Positions 8,125 to 17,147 are shown, numbered from the stretch's first letter. The stretch: 64,000 bases of DNA from Planctomycetota bacterium (GCA_016709145.1 JADJEK010000005.1:186001-250000), one strand, 5' to 3'. The notes: generated by a model not told the origin, from the sequence alone. Program-made: numbers and translations.

Positions 8125-9123
8125 ATGAACCTCCGCAAACCCCTCGTGCTCACGCTGGCGCCGCTGTTCGTCTTGGCCGCGCTCGCGCTCGTCCTGACCA
8201 GTTGCGCGGGACTCTCGCGCGACGAGGTCGAGCGCCGGCTCACCGAATTGCCGCAAGGCAAAGCGCTGCGCGCTCTCGAGATGCGCCCGTTCACCGCGGC
8301 CGGCGTCGACGGTCGCGCCTGGTTCGCGCCTCGGCAGGCGGCGGCGCCAGCCGACGCTCCGAACTTCGTGCTCGTCCACGGCACACCGGCGACGCCGCAG
8401 ACGTGGATGCCGTTCGTCGACGGCAGCGCGAGTCTGCGTGGCGCCGGCGACGTCGTGTTGCTCGAGATCCCCGGCCACGGCGCGGCGCGAAGCGAGCTCG
8501 AGCCCGGCACGTTCGCTCAGGCTGGCGCGTTCATCGCCGGCGCGCTCGCCGCGCTCGACCTGCGCGACGTCGTGCTCGTGGGCCATTCGTACGGCGGTGA
8601 GTTCGCGCTGCATGCCGCGCTCGAAGCGCAGGACCGATTGCGCGGCCTCGTGCTGATCGACAGCGCCGGCTTGCCGCGCGAGCGCGAAGAGTTCTTGCCC
8701 GAAGAAATCGCCATGCGCGAACATCCGTTGGCGAAGTTCGGCATCTGGCTGCATGACGACGAGCGGGTCCGCGGCGCACTCGTGCCGCACTTCGCCGCGC
8801 CACCGCGCGACGAGTTCGCGGCCGAAGCGTTCCTCGCGTGCGCGCGTTCGTCGACGTGGGACGCCATGGTCGACCTCGCGCGCGACGAGAACGGCACGCG
8901 CGCGAGCGAGCTGCATCGCGTGCACGTTCCCGTGCTGCTGCTGTGGGGCGAGCGCGACCTCGCGTATCCGCCGGCCAAGTTCGCGAGCCGCTTCGCCGCG
9001 GACTTCCCCGACGCGAAGCTCGTGGTCCTCGACGGCATCGGCCATTACCCGATCGAAGAGGCCCGCGATCGCGTCGCGGCGGAACTCGTCCTGTTCGCGC
9101 GATCGACGCTGCCGCCGCGCTGA
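8125..9123 (+). CDS. Alpha/beta-hydrolase lipoprotein
   Basis: A 332-residue alpha/beta-hydrolase anchored as a lipoprotein: the signal peptide ends LTSC (Cys27). The fold is shown by the oxyanion motif VHGTPATP, the nucleophile elbow GHSYGG (Ser at about 155), an acid in LLWGERDLAYP (near 278) and the histidine in GIGHYPIEE (near 307), so the catalytic triad looks complete. It follows the GT4 gene by 77 bases and ends the plus-strand cluster, facing the minus-strand glycosyltransferase genes. Substrate unknown; an envelope esterase acting on the locus product is a guess from context. Confidence 0.8.
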   Translation: MNLRKPLVLTLAPLFVLAALALVLTSCAGLSRDEVERRLTELPQGKALRALEMRPFTAAGVDGRAWFAPRQAAAPADAPNFVLVHGTPATPQTWMPFVDGSASLRGAGDVVLLEIPGHGAARSELEPGTFAQAGAFIAGALAALDLRDVVLVGHSYGGEFALHAALEAQDRLRGLVLIDSAGLPREREEFLPEEIAMREHPLAKFGIWLHDDERVRGALVPHFAAPPRDEFAAEAFLACARSSTWDAMVDLARDENGTRASELHRVHVPVLLLWGERDLAYPPAKFASRFAADFPDAKLVVLDGIGHYPIEEARDRVAAELVLFARSTLPPR

Positions 9124-9147
9124 CCCGTCGGTCGTGCGACCACGCGA

Positions 9148-10635
9148 TCACTTCGGCGCGACGCCCTCGCGCACGACCGCGAGCCACGGCATCGGATACC
9201 GCGCGAGCGCTCGGCCGTCCTCGTCATGCACGACGATGCGCAGCGCCGGAGCGCCGACGTCGCGCAACGAGCGCAGGAGTTCGCGTACGGCTCGTGCTCG
9301 ACGCAGTGAGTTGGCCTTGCCGTCGACTCGCGCGCGCGCGGCCTTCAACAGCAACTTGAACGGGATGCGCAATTCGCGCGGCGGCTCGCCGTCCGCGCGC
9401 AACGCCTTCGCCACTGCGGCGACGAAGTGTTCGTCGACATGCAGCAACGTCGCGCCGTCGACGCCGCGACGTTTCAGCGCGGTCGCCGCGACTTCGACCG
9501 CATCGCGCGGCCCGAGGACGACGTGGCCGAGACGCGGCTGCGCGCGTTCGCCGACGGCGTGGATCGCCGCGGCAGCGCGGCGAGCACCGTCGAACGCCGG
9601 CAAACGGTCGAGCTCCCGCCGCACGCGATCGCCGTCGTCGCCGAGCGCCGCGTGCAACGCGCGCTCGAGCCGATCGGCATCCTGAGCCCCTTCGAGCACG
9701 AGCCCGGCCTGCGCGAGCTTGCGCACGCGCGCGACCTGATCGTCGCGGCCCTCGAGCTTCGGCACGAGTACGGCACGCGTGCGGTTCGCGAGGATCTCCT
9801 GCGTGGTGTTGTATCCCGCGAGCGCGATCATCGCGTCGGCCGCGCCCGTGAGCGCCGTCATCGCGGGCTCGAACGGCACCACGGTGAGCACGTCCTGCGC
9901 GGACGCCAGCGACTCCGGTGCGCGCAGCGGGCCCGAGATCGCCACGATCTTCACGTCGCCGCGCTCGCGCGCGACGCGCACCGCGGCGGTCAGTGCCTCG
10001 CGGAAGAACGTCGCGCACTCGTCCGCCCCGCCGCCGCCGGGACTGACGACCACGAGACGTGTGTCCTTCGCGATGCCGTAACGCGCGCGCGCGGCTTCGC
10101 ATTCGATCGCGCTCGCCGGAGGCGCGGTGACCTCGCCGACGAACGCGAGGCGTTCGACGAACGCTGCGGGCATCCCCGTGGCATCGAAGTCGTCCTTGCG
10201 GTGCGGCACCAACAGCAGGTCGACCAGGGCTCGGCGCGTCTCGCGCTTCACCAAGCGTCGCGCCGATTTGCCGACGCGATGGCGCAGCACCAGGACCTGG
10301 CGCGCGCCGAGCTTCTTCGCGACGCGCGCGAGCAATCCGCGCCAGTACAGGTAGTCGTAGACGATCACATCGGGCTGCTGCGCGAGCAGGATCGCTTCGA
10401 GGACCGCGTTGCTCGTGGCCAGCCACGCGGCGCGCAACTCGCGCGTGGGGTCGAACGGCAGGAAAGGACGCAGGACGGTGAAGCCGTCCTGTTGCACGAA
10501 CTCGGGCTTGATCGAGTTCGTGACGAACACGATCTCGACGCTCGGATCGCGCTCGCGCAGCGCGCGCGCGATCTGACGCGTGCGGTTCAAGTGGCCGAGG
10601 CCGATGCCGTTGATCGCGACGAAGACGACCTTCAC
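9148..10635 (-). CDS. MurG-like (GT28-type) glycosyltransferase with extra C-terminal domain
   Basis: A 495-residue GT-B enzyme. The N-terminus reads MKVVFVAINGIGLGHLNRT, the glycine-rich G-x-G-H loop of MurG and related transferases. The second Rossmann half contains VVVSPGGGGADEC and MIALAGYNTTQEILANR, matching the GT28 donor-binding region. Beyond about residue 355 is an additional domain of some 140 residues, including LLHVDEHFVAAVAKAL, that I do not recognise. It is the last gene of the minus-strand cluster and its ATG overlaps the stop of the upstream GT4 gene. Sugar specificity is unknown. Confidence 0.8.
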   Translation of the reverse strand: MKVVFVAINGIGLGHLNRTRQIARALRERDPSVEIVFVTNSIKPEFVQQDGFTVLRPFLPFDPTRELRAAWLATSNAVLEAILLAQQPDVIVYDYLYWRGLLARVAKKLGARQVLVLRHRVGKSARRLVKRETRRALVDLLLVPHRKDDFDATGMPAAFVERLAFVGEVTAPPASAIECEAARARYGIAKDTRLVVVSPGGGGADECATFFREALTAAVRVARERGDVKIVAISGPLRAPESLASAQDVLTVVPFEPAMTALTGAADAMIALAGYNTTQEILANRTRAVLVPKLEGRDDQVARVRKLAQAGLVLEGAQDADRLERALHAALGDDGDRVRRELDRLPAFDGARRAAAAIHAVGERAQPRLGHVVLGPRDAVEVAATALKRRGVDGATLLHVDEHFVAAVAKALRADGEPPRELRIPFKLLLKAARARVDGKANSLRRARAVRELLRSLRDVGAPALRIVVHDEDGRALARYPMPWLAVVREGVAPK

Positions 10636-11828
10636 GACGACTCCTCGGCCAGGGGAACACCGCTCACGAACGTCTCGAGGAACGACGCGACCTTCGTCGC
10701 GCGCGCAGCGAACGTGAAGCCTAGCGCTCGGTCGCGTGCTGCGTCGCCGAGCCGTCTCCGGACACCATCGTCGGCGCGCAACTCGGAGATCGCGGCTGCG
10801 AGCGCGCCGGCGTCGTTCGGCGTGACCAGGCGCGCGTCGACGCCGTCACTGACGAAGCAACGCAGCGCCGGCGTGTCCGCGGCGATCACGGCTTTGCCGC
10901 GCACCATGCCTTCGAGCAGCTTCAACGGGCAGGTGTAACGCTCACCTTCGCCGGAGTCGCCGTCGACCGGCACCAGCACGATGCGCGCGCGCGAGACCAG
11001 GTCGAAGACCTGCGCACGCGGCACTTGCCCGAAGAACGTCACGTTCGCGCGCACCTGCTGCGCCTTGGCCTTCAACTCGACCAGGCGCTCGTCGGGATTG
11101 CCGCCGACGATCGCGAGCGAGGCGCCGGCCTGCGCCGCGGCCTCGATGCAGACGTCGACGTTCTTCCACGGGAACAACGAGCCGGCGTAGACGCAGTCGA
11201 ACGTCTCGACGCCCGACGCGCGCGGCAACGGCGGCACGCCGTTCTCGGCGGTGATCATCGGCGCCGTGCGGCGCAGCGTCGCGCGCAGACGCTCGAACAA
11301 CAGCGGATGCGACGCGACGATGCCGTGCGCGCGCGAGAACACGCGCGACTCGAGTCGATCGTGGCGCGCGATCGTGCCGGCGCCGAAGCCCTGCTCGCCG
11401 CGCTTCTCGGTGTAGATCTTGTGGGCCTCGTAGATCACGGGCACGCGCAGCCAGCGTGACGCCAGCAGCAGGAAGCGCGCGAGCTTGCCGTCGCGCAGCG
11501 TGCGGAAGTACAGCACCGTGCGACGGCGACGCACGAGCGACCGCAACCACACGAGCAACGCGGCGCGGCGCATCACCGATCGCACGCCGGAACTCTTGGT
11601 CAGGCGGATCGACGGTTCGGCGACGAGCACGAGGTTCTCGTGCGGTTCGAGACCGTAGGCCGCGAGGGTCGCTTCGCGCGTGTCCTTCAGCTTCGGCACG
11701 ATCAAGAACACCTCGTGCCCGAGTTCGGCCAGCGCGCGACACGTCTCGATCGTTTGCACGAGGTTCGCTTCGACGCCCGGCAACGCGAGCGGATGGACGT
11801 AGAGGATCCGCAGACCGGGCGTGCTCAT
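10632..11828 (-). CDS. GT4-family glycosyltransferase
   Basis: A 398-residue GT-B glycosyltransferase. It begins with a GT4-like N-terminal Rossmann fold (LRILYVHPLALPGVEANLVQ), has VIYEAHKIYTEKRGE in the first half, CVYAGSLFPWKNVD at the domain junction, and the donor-site motif CPLKLLEGMVRGKAVIAADT near the C-terminus. The ATG at 11828 overlaps the stop of the CDP-glycerol-transferase-like gene upstream by four bases, and its own stop overlaps the MurG-like start, so the genes are coupled. It probably contributes one linkage of the locus glycan. Confidence 0.85.
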   Translation of the reverse strand: MSTPGLRILYVHPLALPGVEANLVQTIETCRALAELGHEVFLIVPKLKDTREATLAAYGLEPHENLVLVAEPSIRLTKSSGVRSVMRRAALLVWLRSLVRRRRTVLYFRTLRDGKLARFLLLASRWLRVPVIYEAHKIYTEKRGEQGFGAGTIARHDRLESRVFSRAHGIVASHPLLFERLRATLRRTAPMITAENGVPPLPRASGVETFDCVYAGSLFPWKNVDVCIEAAAQAGASLAIVGGNPDERLVELKAKAQQVRANVTFFGQVPRAQVFDLVSRARIVLVPVDGDSGEGERYTCPLKLLEGMVRGKAVIAADTPALRCFVSDGVDARLVTPNDAGALAAAISELRADDGVRRRLGDAARDRALGFTFAARATKVASFLETFVSGVPLAEESS

Positions 11829-12886
11829 GCGAGCAGCCCCTTGGCGTCGAGCGCGCGCGTGATCGCGTTCCACGCCTGTTCGGTCGCATGGCCCGGAGCG
11901 TGGAAGACGTCCGCCGCGAGCGCGCGCCGGATCGCGGAGTGGCGCGTGGGCTCCGCCAATGCACGATCGAGCGCGGGCAGCAACGCGCTCGGCCCGTCGA
12001 TCACGTCGCCGGCCTTGCGGCCCCAGGTGTCGAGGTCGGCCTTGTCCTTGACCTTGTCCTCGAGTCGCTCGATGTCGAGGAACACGATCGGGCGATCGAG
12101 CAGCGTGAACTCGTTCGCGACCGACGACGCATCGCTGACGAGCACGTCGGCCGCCGCGAGCAGCGGCACGACGTCGGCGGCGTCGACGAAGCGAAAGCGC
12201 GGGCTCTCGAGCGTCGCGAACAGCGCGCGCCAGTCGCGTTTGGCCTTGCGGGGATCGAGCGAGTTGTCGTGCAGCTTGACGATGACGTTGCCGCGGAAGC
12301 ACGCGAGTTCACGCGCCAGCGCTTCACCGTGATGGATCAGCGACGACATCTTCTTCGACCACGTCGGCGCGTAGAGCACGGTCGGCAACGCCGGATCGAG
12401 CGCGAGGCGCGTGAGCACGTCGTCGCGGCGCAGCGAGCCGTCGACGAGCGCGTCGAGCTTCGGCATGCCGACGGTCACGAAGCGCTCGGCGTTCGCCGCG
12501 GTCAGGATCCCGCGCTGCTCGAATTGGCGGCGCATGTACGGACCGGCGAGCAGCAGCAGGTCGTAGCGCAGCGCGTTCTCGTGGATCGCGTGATTGCGGA
12601 ACGACACGCCGTGGAACAGATGCACCTTCACGCGGGAGCGCGGCGCGACCACGCCGAAGTCGGCGGACAGGTAGACGTCGAAGCGCGCGAATCGCGCGCG
12701 CCAGACCGGGACTGCCGCCAACTCGTCGACGCCGGCCGCCTGGAACACGCGCGAGCCCGCATCGCGACCGAACCACTTCGCGGCGCCGCGCAGACGGAAG
12801 CGCGCGTCGTGAGCGAAGCGTCGCAGCAACGGCCGCATCATCACCGCGCCGACCGGCTTCTTCGCGTACGCGAGCACCTCGATCAC
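11825..12886 (-). CDS. CDP-glycerol glycerophosphotransferase-family enzyme, second copy
   Basis: A 353-residue paralogue of the enzyme at 3551-4687. Shared landmarks are VHLFHGVSFRNHAI, LYAPTWSKKMSS, VIVKLHDNSLD and DVVPLLAAADVLVSDASS followed by NEFTLLDRPIVFLDI. The family transfers polyol phosphate from CDP-activated donors. The start is GTG at 12886, overlapping the stop of the upstream kinase-like gene (GTGA), and no ATG fits better. An apparent longer reading frame upstream belongs to another gene and was rejected. Two such enzymes flanking an exporter suggest a primase/polymerase pair for a teichoic-acid-like polymer, by analogy with TagB/TagF; this is inference. Confidence 0.85.
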   Translation of the reverse strand: MIEVLAYAKKPVGAVMMRPLLRRFAHDARFRLRGAAKWFGRDAGSRVFQAAGVDELAAVPVWRARFARFDVYLSADFGVVAPRSRVKVHLFHGVSFRNHAIHENALRYDLLLLAGPYMRRQFEQRGILTAANAERFVTVGMPKLDALVDGSLRRDDVLTRLALDPALPTVLYAPTWSKKMSSLIHHGEALARELACFRGNVIVKLHDNSLDPRKAKRDWRALFATLESPRFRFVDAADVVPLLAAADVLVSDASSVANEFTLLDRPIVFLDIERLEDKVKDKADLDTWGRKAGDVIDGPSALLPALDRALAEPTRHSAIRRALAADVFHAPGHATEQAWNAITRALDAKGLLA

Positions 12887-14253
12887 GCGCCGTGCTCCTC
12901 GTGGGCGACGACCGGATTCGTCGTCGCCGCGCGCGAGCCCGGCAACACCACGCAGACTTTCAGACCCGTCTTGCCGCCGGGTTCGACCGTGACTCGACCC
13001 CCGCGCCGCTCGCTGACGAAGCGCGCCACGGCCAGCGCGAGGCCGAGCGCGGGGCGTTCCTTCGACGTCGCCGTCGGCTGGAACGCGTGGACCAGATCGA
13101 GCCCGGGCGGCACCGGCAGCGCGTCCTCGACGCACAACAGCACACCGTCGGCATGAGCGCGCACGCGCAGGTCGACGCGTGTCGCACGATTCGCGGCCAA
13201 CGCCGCGAGCCGCGCCGAACGCAGCAGACGCACGAGCACGAGCCGGACTTCGTTGTGCGAGCCGCGCACTTCGGGCAAACGACGCGCGGCTTCGACGCGC
13301 AGTCGGACGCCGTCGCGTTCGAACTCGTCCTCGAGGTCGCGCTGGATCTCTTTCACGACGACGCGCACGTCGGTGGCCGGCGCCGCGGCGACGTCGCGGC
13401 CGGCCAACACGGCGAGCGTCAGCCGCGCGTCGTCGACGCGATCGGACGCACGCGCGAGACGATCGAGTTCGGCGCTCGAATCGCGACCGTCCTGCTGCGA
13501 GCGCGCGGCGAAGCGCAAGCGTTCGATGCCCGCGCGCAACGCGCCGGTCGGATCGCGCAGCTCTTGCGCCAGCGCTTCGGCGACGGGGTCGAGCGCCGCG
13601 CTGTCGAATTCGGCCGGAGGCGCCGGCTGGGCTTCGGCCGCGGTCGTCGCCGCCGCCAACGCCAGGTCGAGTTCGCGCTCGCGTTCGAAGCGGGCCTCGC
13701 GCTCGACTCGGTCGTGCTCGAGTTGCTCGACGCGCTCCTCGAGCAAGCGCGAATGACGACGTTGCCACACGGTGAAGATCGCGAGCGCGAGCAGCAACGC
13801 GGCCGTGACCGCTCGCGCACCGAGTGCGATCGACGGCATCGCGAACGCGACGAGCACGCTGGCGATGCCGGCGAGCGTCAGCGTCGAGCGCTCGCTCAGG
13901 ACCCATGCGCAGGCCGCGACGGGCAACGCCGACAGCGTCACGATCGGGCCGAAGTCCTTGCCGAAGAAGCCGTCGAGCAGCGCCAGCACGATCACGTCGG
14001 CGAGCAGCGAGCCCCACAGACACGAGCGCTGGACCTTCGGGCGCGAGTCGCCGACGCGGTGCGCGACGACGAGCAGCAGCAGATTCGCGACCGCGGCGCC
14101 GAGCACGACCGCGACGATCGCCGAAGGCTCGGCGAGTTGACCGCGTTGCGCGGCGATCAGCGTGATCGCGATCACCGGGAACAACGCGATGAAGCGCACC
14201 GCCACGAAGCGGCGGAGCCACGCCCAGGGTTCGACTCCGCTCAACTCTCCCAT
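12883..14253 (-). CDS. Histidine-kinase-like membrane protein lacking the phospho-accepting histidine
   Basis: A 456-residue protein with about five to six membrane helices in the first 165 residues, a coiled coil, then a kinase-like C-terminus. The segment LAQELRDPTGALRAGIERL (around 228-246) aligns by eye with the H-box of sensor kinases, but the histidine position is Gln230. The N-box region reads VRLLRSA in place of the usual NLLxNA asparagines, and the G1 region (VEDALPVPPG) lacks the DxGxG loop; a GLALAVA remnant of G2 remains. It is therefore probably a pseudokinase. It overlaps the HDAC-like gene by 13 bases and the next gene by four. A sensory or scaffolding role for the glycan cluster is possible. 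Confidence 0.65.
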   Translation of the reverse strand: MGELSGVEPWAWLRRFVAVRFIALFPVIAITLIAAQRGQLAEPSAIVAVVLGAAVANLLLLVVAHRVGDSRPKVQRSCLWGSLLADVIVLALLDGFFGKDFGPIVTLSALPVAACAWVLSERSTLTLAGIASVLVAFAMPSIALGARAVTAALLLALAIFTVWQRRHSRLLEERVEQLEHDRVEREARFERERELDLALAAATTAAEAQPAPPAEFDSAALDPVAEALAQELRDPTGALRAGIERLRFAARSQQDGRDSSAELDRLARASDRVDDARLTLAVLAGRDVAAAPATDVRVVVKEIQRDLEDEFERDGVRLRVEAARRLPEVRGSHNEVRLVLVRLLRSARLAALAANRATRVDLRVRAHADGVLLCVEDALPVPPGLDLVHAFQPTATSKERPALGLALAVARFVSERRGGRVTVEPGGKTGLKVCVVLPGSRAATTNPVVAHEEHGA

Positions 14254-15209
14254 GCCACGGCCTCGTCGGTTGCGGCGGTCGCCATGGTCTCGACGTGCGC
14301 GAGCACGAGTTCCGGCAACGCTTCGAGCGCGTAGCCGCCTTCGAGGATCGACACGACTCGGCCGCCGCAGCGCTTGCGCGCGTAGTCGACGAGCCGACGC
14401 GTGATCGCGCGGTAGTCGTCGACGTGCAGATTGAGCCCGCCGACCGGATCGCCGGCGTATGCGTCGAACCCGGCCGACAACAGCAGCAACTGTGGTTGGA
14501 AGCGCGCGTCGACCGTGCGCAGCGCTTGGTCGAGTGCGGCGTGGTACTGCGCGGGCGTCGTGTCCGCCGACAACGGGACGTTCAGCGTCGCGTGCTTGAG
14601 GCCGCCGCACGGGCCGTTCGCGTGCGGTCCGCCGCTGCCCGGCCAGAACGGCCAGCGATGCAGCGAGACGAAGAACACCGACGCGTCGGCGTCGAACATC
14701 GCTTCGGTGCCGTTGCCGTGATGGACGTCGAAGTCGACGATCAGCACGCGCTCGACGCCGCGCCGCAACTGCGCGTGGCGAGCGGCGATCGCGACGTTGT
14801 TGAACAGGCAGAAGCCCATCGCGAGTTCCGCGAGCGCGTGGTGGCCCGGCGGTCGCACCAGGCAGAACGCGCGCTCGGCGTCACCGAGCAACACCGCGTC
14901 GACGGCTTCGAGTGCCGCGCCGGCCGCGGACAGCGCGGCGTCGTACGAGCCGGGCGACATCACGGTATCGGCGTCGAGACGACCGCCGCCTTCGCCCGCG
15001 ACGCGCTCGATCGTGTCGATGTACGACGCGCGATGCATCAGCGCGAGGTCGGACTTGGTCGCGCGGCGCGACTCCCGCAGCTCGACGTGACCTCGTCGCG
15101 AAGCACGCTCGAGGGCGCTCCTGCACACGCGAAAGCGCTCCGGACACTCGGGGTGTTCCCCGGGGTCGTGGGCGAGGCAGGCGGTCGGCGCGTAGACGAG
15201 GACGGTCAT
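14241..15209 (-). CDS. Histone-deacetylase/AcuC family deacetylase
   Basis: A 322-residue arginase-fold zinc deacetylase. All expected catalytic elements are visible: RPPGHHA (His123-His124), FCLFNNVAIAA, the metal ligands in DFDVHHGNGT (Asp161, His163) and in SAGFDAYAGDP (Asp249), and EGGYALE (Tyr294). The family removes acetyl groups from acetylated lysines, polyamines or other acetamides. The ATG at 15209 gives the standard start. It is embedded in the glycosyltransferase operon, overlapping the kinase-like gene, which is an unusual context; whether it acts on a locus glycan, a protein or a polyamine is unknown. Confidence 0.9.
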   Translation of the reverse strand: MTVLVYAPTACLAHDPGEHPECPERFRVCRSALERASRRGHVELRESRRATKSDLALMHRASYIDTIERVAGEGGGRLDADTVMSPGSYDAALSAAGAALEAVDAVLLGDAERAFCLVRPPGHHALAELAMGFCLFNNVAIAARHAQLRRGVERVLIVDFDVHHGNGTEAMFDADASVFFVSLHRWPFWPGSGGPHANGPCGGLKHATLNVPLSADTTPAQYHAALDQALRTVDARFQPQLLLLSAGFDAYAGDPVGGLNLHVDDYRAITRRLVDYARKRCGGRVVSILEGGYALEALPELVLAHVETMATAATDEAVAWES

Positions 15210-15310
15210 GCGGGCGCCGATTGTGCTGATCGGCTGCACGTGAAGAAAGCACGAAGACGCACCGGGGTCGCCGAGGCGCGTGGAGTCGGTCCGCGCCCCC
15301 GAGCGGTTGC

Positions 15311-15337
15311 GCGGGTTCAGCGGGTTCAGCGGGTTCA
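15311..15337. repeat. Three 9-bp tandem repeats spanning a stop codon
   Basis: The unit GCGGGTTCA occurs three times in a row. On the minus strand it reads TGAACCCGC, so the stop codon TGA of the propeller gene (15335-15337) is repeated in frame two more times immediately downstream. It may simply reflect slippage, but the effect is a triple in-frame stop. Confidence 0.7.
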
Positions 15338-16753
15338 GCGGCCGATCGAGACGACCGCGGCGCGCATCGGCAACGGGATGCGCACGGCCTCGACGTCCTC
15401 GGAGCGGAACGCCAGCAGATCGAGCGCGTCGGCGACGAACATCCAATCCACGAACCGGGCCGAGCCCAGGACCGGCGGAGCCCACGCGCCGAGCGGCAGC
15501 TCGAGCGCAGGACCGTCGACGATCCCGTCGGCGCCGAACCAGCGCGCGACGGTGCGCTCGAGGCCTTCGCTGTACAGCACCGCTCCGCGTTCGGAGGACT
15601 CGTTGGGCGGCAGCAGCAAGGCGTCGGCACCCGAGGGGACTTGGAAAGTGCGGCGTCGCGCGAGGGTCTCGGCATCGAGCACGGTGACCTCGCCGCCCGA
15701 GCCATCGAGCACGAACAGCACGCGCCCCGTGCGATCGGCACCCACGGCCATTCCGGCGCTGCCGTCGAGGCCGCGCACTTGGAACGCGTCACGTAGGTTC
15801 GACACGACCACCGACGTCAGCGACGCGTTCGCACGCGTCTTGCGTCCCGAGGTCAGCGCGTAGACGTGGCCGTCGACGACGCGCAACTCCGTGATGCGCT
15901 CCTGGCCCGGTTCGCCGACGGCGACGAGCGCGCCGAGTTGCGCGCGACGAACGTTGATCTCGCGGACGTACAGGCCGCGGACCGAAACGAATGCGCGATG
16001 GCCGTCGCGCGTCAGCACGATCTGGCCGCCGTCCTCGCCGAGGGCGTCGAGCACCAGCGAGTCGACGACGCGGTCGAGGCTCGTGTCGAGGATCGTCAGC
16101 ACGCCGTCGCGGTCCGGGGTCGCGCCGCCGGAGACGACGTAGATGCGGCGACCGTCTTCGGTGATCGCGATGCCACGCACGTCCGAGGGCAAGTCGATCG
16201 ACGGCGTGCCGAGTCGGGCGTCGTCATGAACGACGCGCAGCATGCCGCGAACGCGATCGGAGACGACGTACGTCTTCGTACCGCGCGCATCGCGGACCGC
16301 GCCGCCGGGAGCGCCGACGCCGAGACTCACCGGCGCGAATGCGGGCGCGAACGCGTCGTCACCCGCGGCGACGGGGATGCGCAGGAGATAGCTCTCGCCG
16401 CTCGTGGCGGTCCCGGTGACGAGCAGTTGCGGGAGTTGGAAGACTCCTCGCGTTTCGACCGTGACGCCGTCGTTCTGCGCGACCAACCAGAACCCGCGTC
16501 CGGCCGCGCCGCGCTCGAGCGGCCAATCGATGCGCGCGCTGCCGGCGCCGTCGGTGACGACGCGCCAAGTGATGCCGAGCGGCTGCTTGTTCTCGTCGGT
16601 GAGGCCGACGTGGACGACGGAGTTGGGGCGCGCGCGCTCGATGCTGATGCGCATCGTCTCGCCTTCGACCGGATGGGCGAAGTCGAGGCGCGGTAGGTCC
16701 GCGGCGAATGCGGTCGCCGTCAGCAGGAGCGATGCGACGAAAGTGCGGAGCAA
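15335..16753 (-). CDS. Secreted beta-propeller (YVTN-type) protein
   Basis: A 472-residue secreted protein with a signal peptide (LRTFVASLLLTATAFA) and a short beta-sandwich N-terminal part, followed from about residue 130 by WD/YVTN-like propeller blades such as VRDARGTKTYVVSDRVRG, VRGIAITEDGRRIYVVSGG and TRDGHRAFVSVRGLYV. No enzyme motif is visible. The start is uncertain: a TTG at 16753 has a GAGGG six bases upstream and gives a compact signal peptide, while a GTG at 16771 is also in frame. It lies 125 bases upstream of the HDAC-like gene on the same strand. The function is unknown; propellers of this type usually mediate binding. Confidence 0.65.
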   Translation of the reverse strand: MLRTFVASLLLTATAFAADLPRLDFAHPVEGETMRISIERARPNSVVHVGLTDENKQPLGITWRVVTDGAGSARIDWPLERGAAGRGFWLVAQNDGVTVETRGVFQLPQLLVTGTATSGESYLLRIPVAAGDDAFAPAFAPVSLGVGAPGGAVRDARGTKTYVVSDRVRGMLRVVHDDARLGTPSIDLPSDVRGIAITEDGRRIYVVSGGATPDRDGVLTILDTSLDRVVDSLVLDALGEDGGQIVLTRDGHRAFVSVRGLYVREINVRRAQLGALVAVGEPGQERITELRVVDGHVYALTSGRKTRANASLTSVVVSNLRDAFQVRGLDGSAGMAVGADRTGRVLFVLDGSGGEVTVLDAETLARRRTFQVPSGADALLLPPNESSERGAVLYSEGLERTVARWFGADGIVDGPALELPLGAWAPPVLGSARFVDWMFVADALDLLAFRSEDVEAVRIPLPMRAAVVSIGR

Positions 16754-16893
16754 AGTGAGCCCTCGGACCACAACAGGGTGCCCACCCGTCGCGATCGATC
16801 GAATCGATTCATCGGACGCCCGGGGGCGTCGTCTGCGCGCTGAATGCCCGGAGGTTACCCCGGTCTTGGGGGAGCGGAGACACCAGAATTTGG

Positions 16894-16970
16894 GCTCGGG
16901 CCGCATGGCCCGACGCCCGCTCGGGCGTCGAAGCGAGCCGGGGCGGAAGGCCCCGGGCCCCGTCGAACAA
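16894..16970. repeat. Dispersed repeat A, copy 1
   Basis: About 77 bases beginning GCTCGGGCCGC and containing GCCCGACGCCCGCTCGGGCG, then GCGAGCCGGGG and GGGCCCCGTC. The same order of blocks occurs in inverted orientation at 26245-26321 with only a few differences. The core CGACGCCCGCTCGGGCGTCG is itself an inverted repeat able to form a hairpin. Confidence 0.75.
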
Positions 16971-17019
16971 GGCGGGGGCTCAAGCCGCCGCACCCCCTTC
17001 GCTCGGCTGACGTCGGGCG

Positions 17020-17147
17020 CGTTCAGCGTTTGGATGCGATTGCGCAAGTCGTGGAGCACTCGCCATGTAGCCCGCGTCGAGTTGCCGGCGGTGATCGTCG
17101 AGTTGCCGGCGGTGATCGCGCGCGGTCCGCCGTCTCACCCTTGCCCC
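17020..17147. repeat. Dispersed repeat B, copy 1
   Basis: Starts GTTCAGCGTTTGGATG, continues GCAAGTCGTGGAGCACTCGC and ends GCCGTCTCACCCTTGCC. These flanks recur in inverted orientation at 25556-25749. Between the flanks are two perfect 21-base tandem units (17075-17095 and 17096-17116) starting CGTCGAGTTGCCGGC. The other copy has longer, different units in the same place, so the element has a constant frame and a variable tandem interior. Confidence 0.75.

Noticed and set aside
3551..16753. A single operon covering the whole glycan locus
   Set aside because: The genes at 3551-9123 are on the plus strand and those at 9148-16753 on the minus strand, so at least two converging transcripts are needed.
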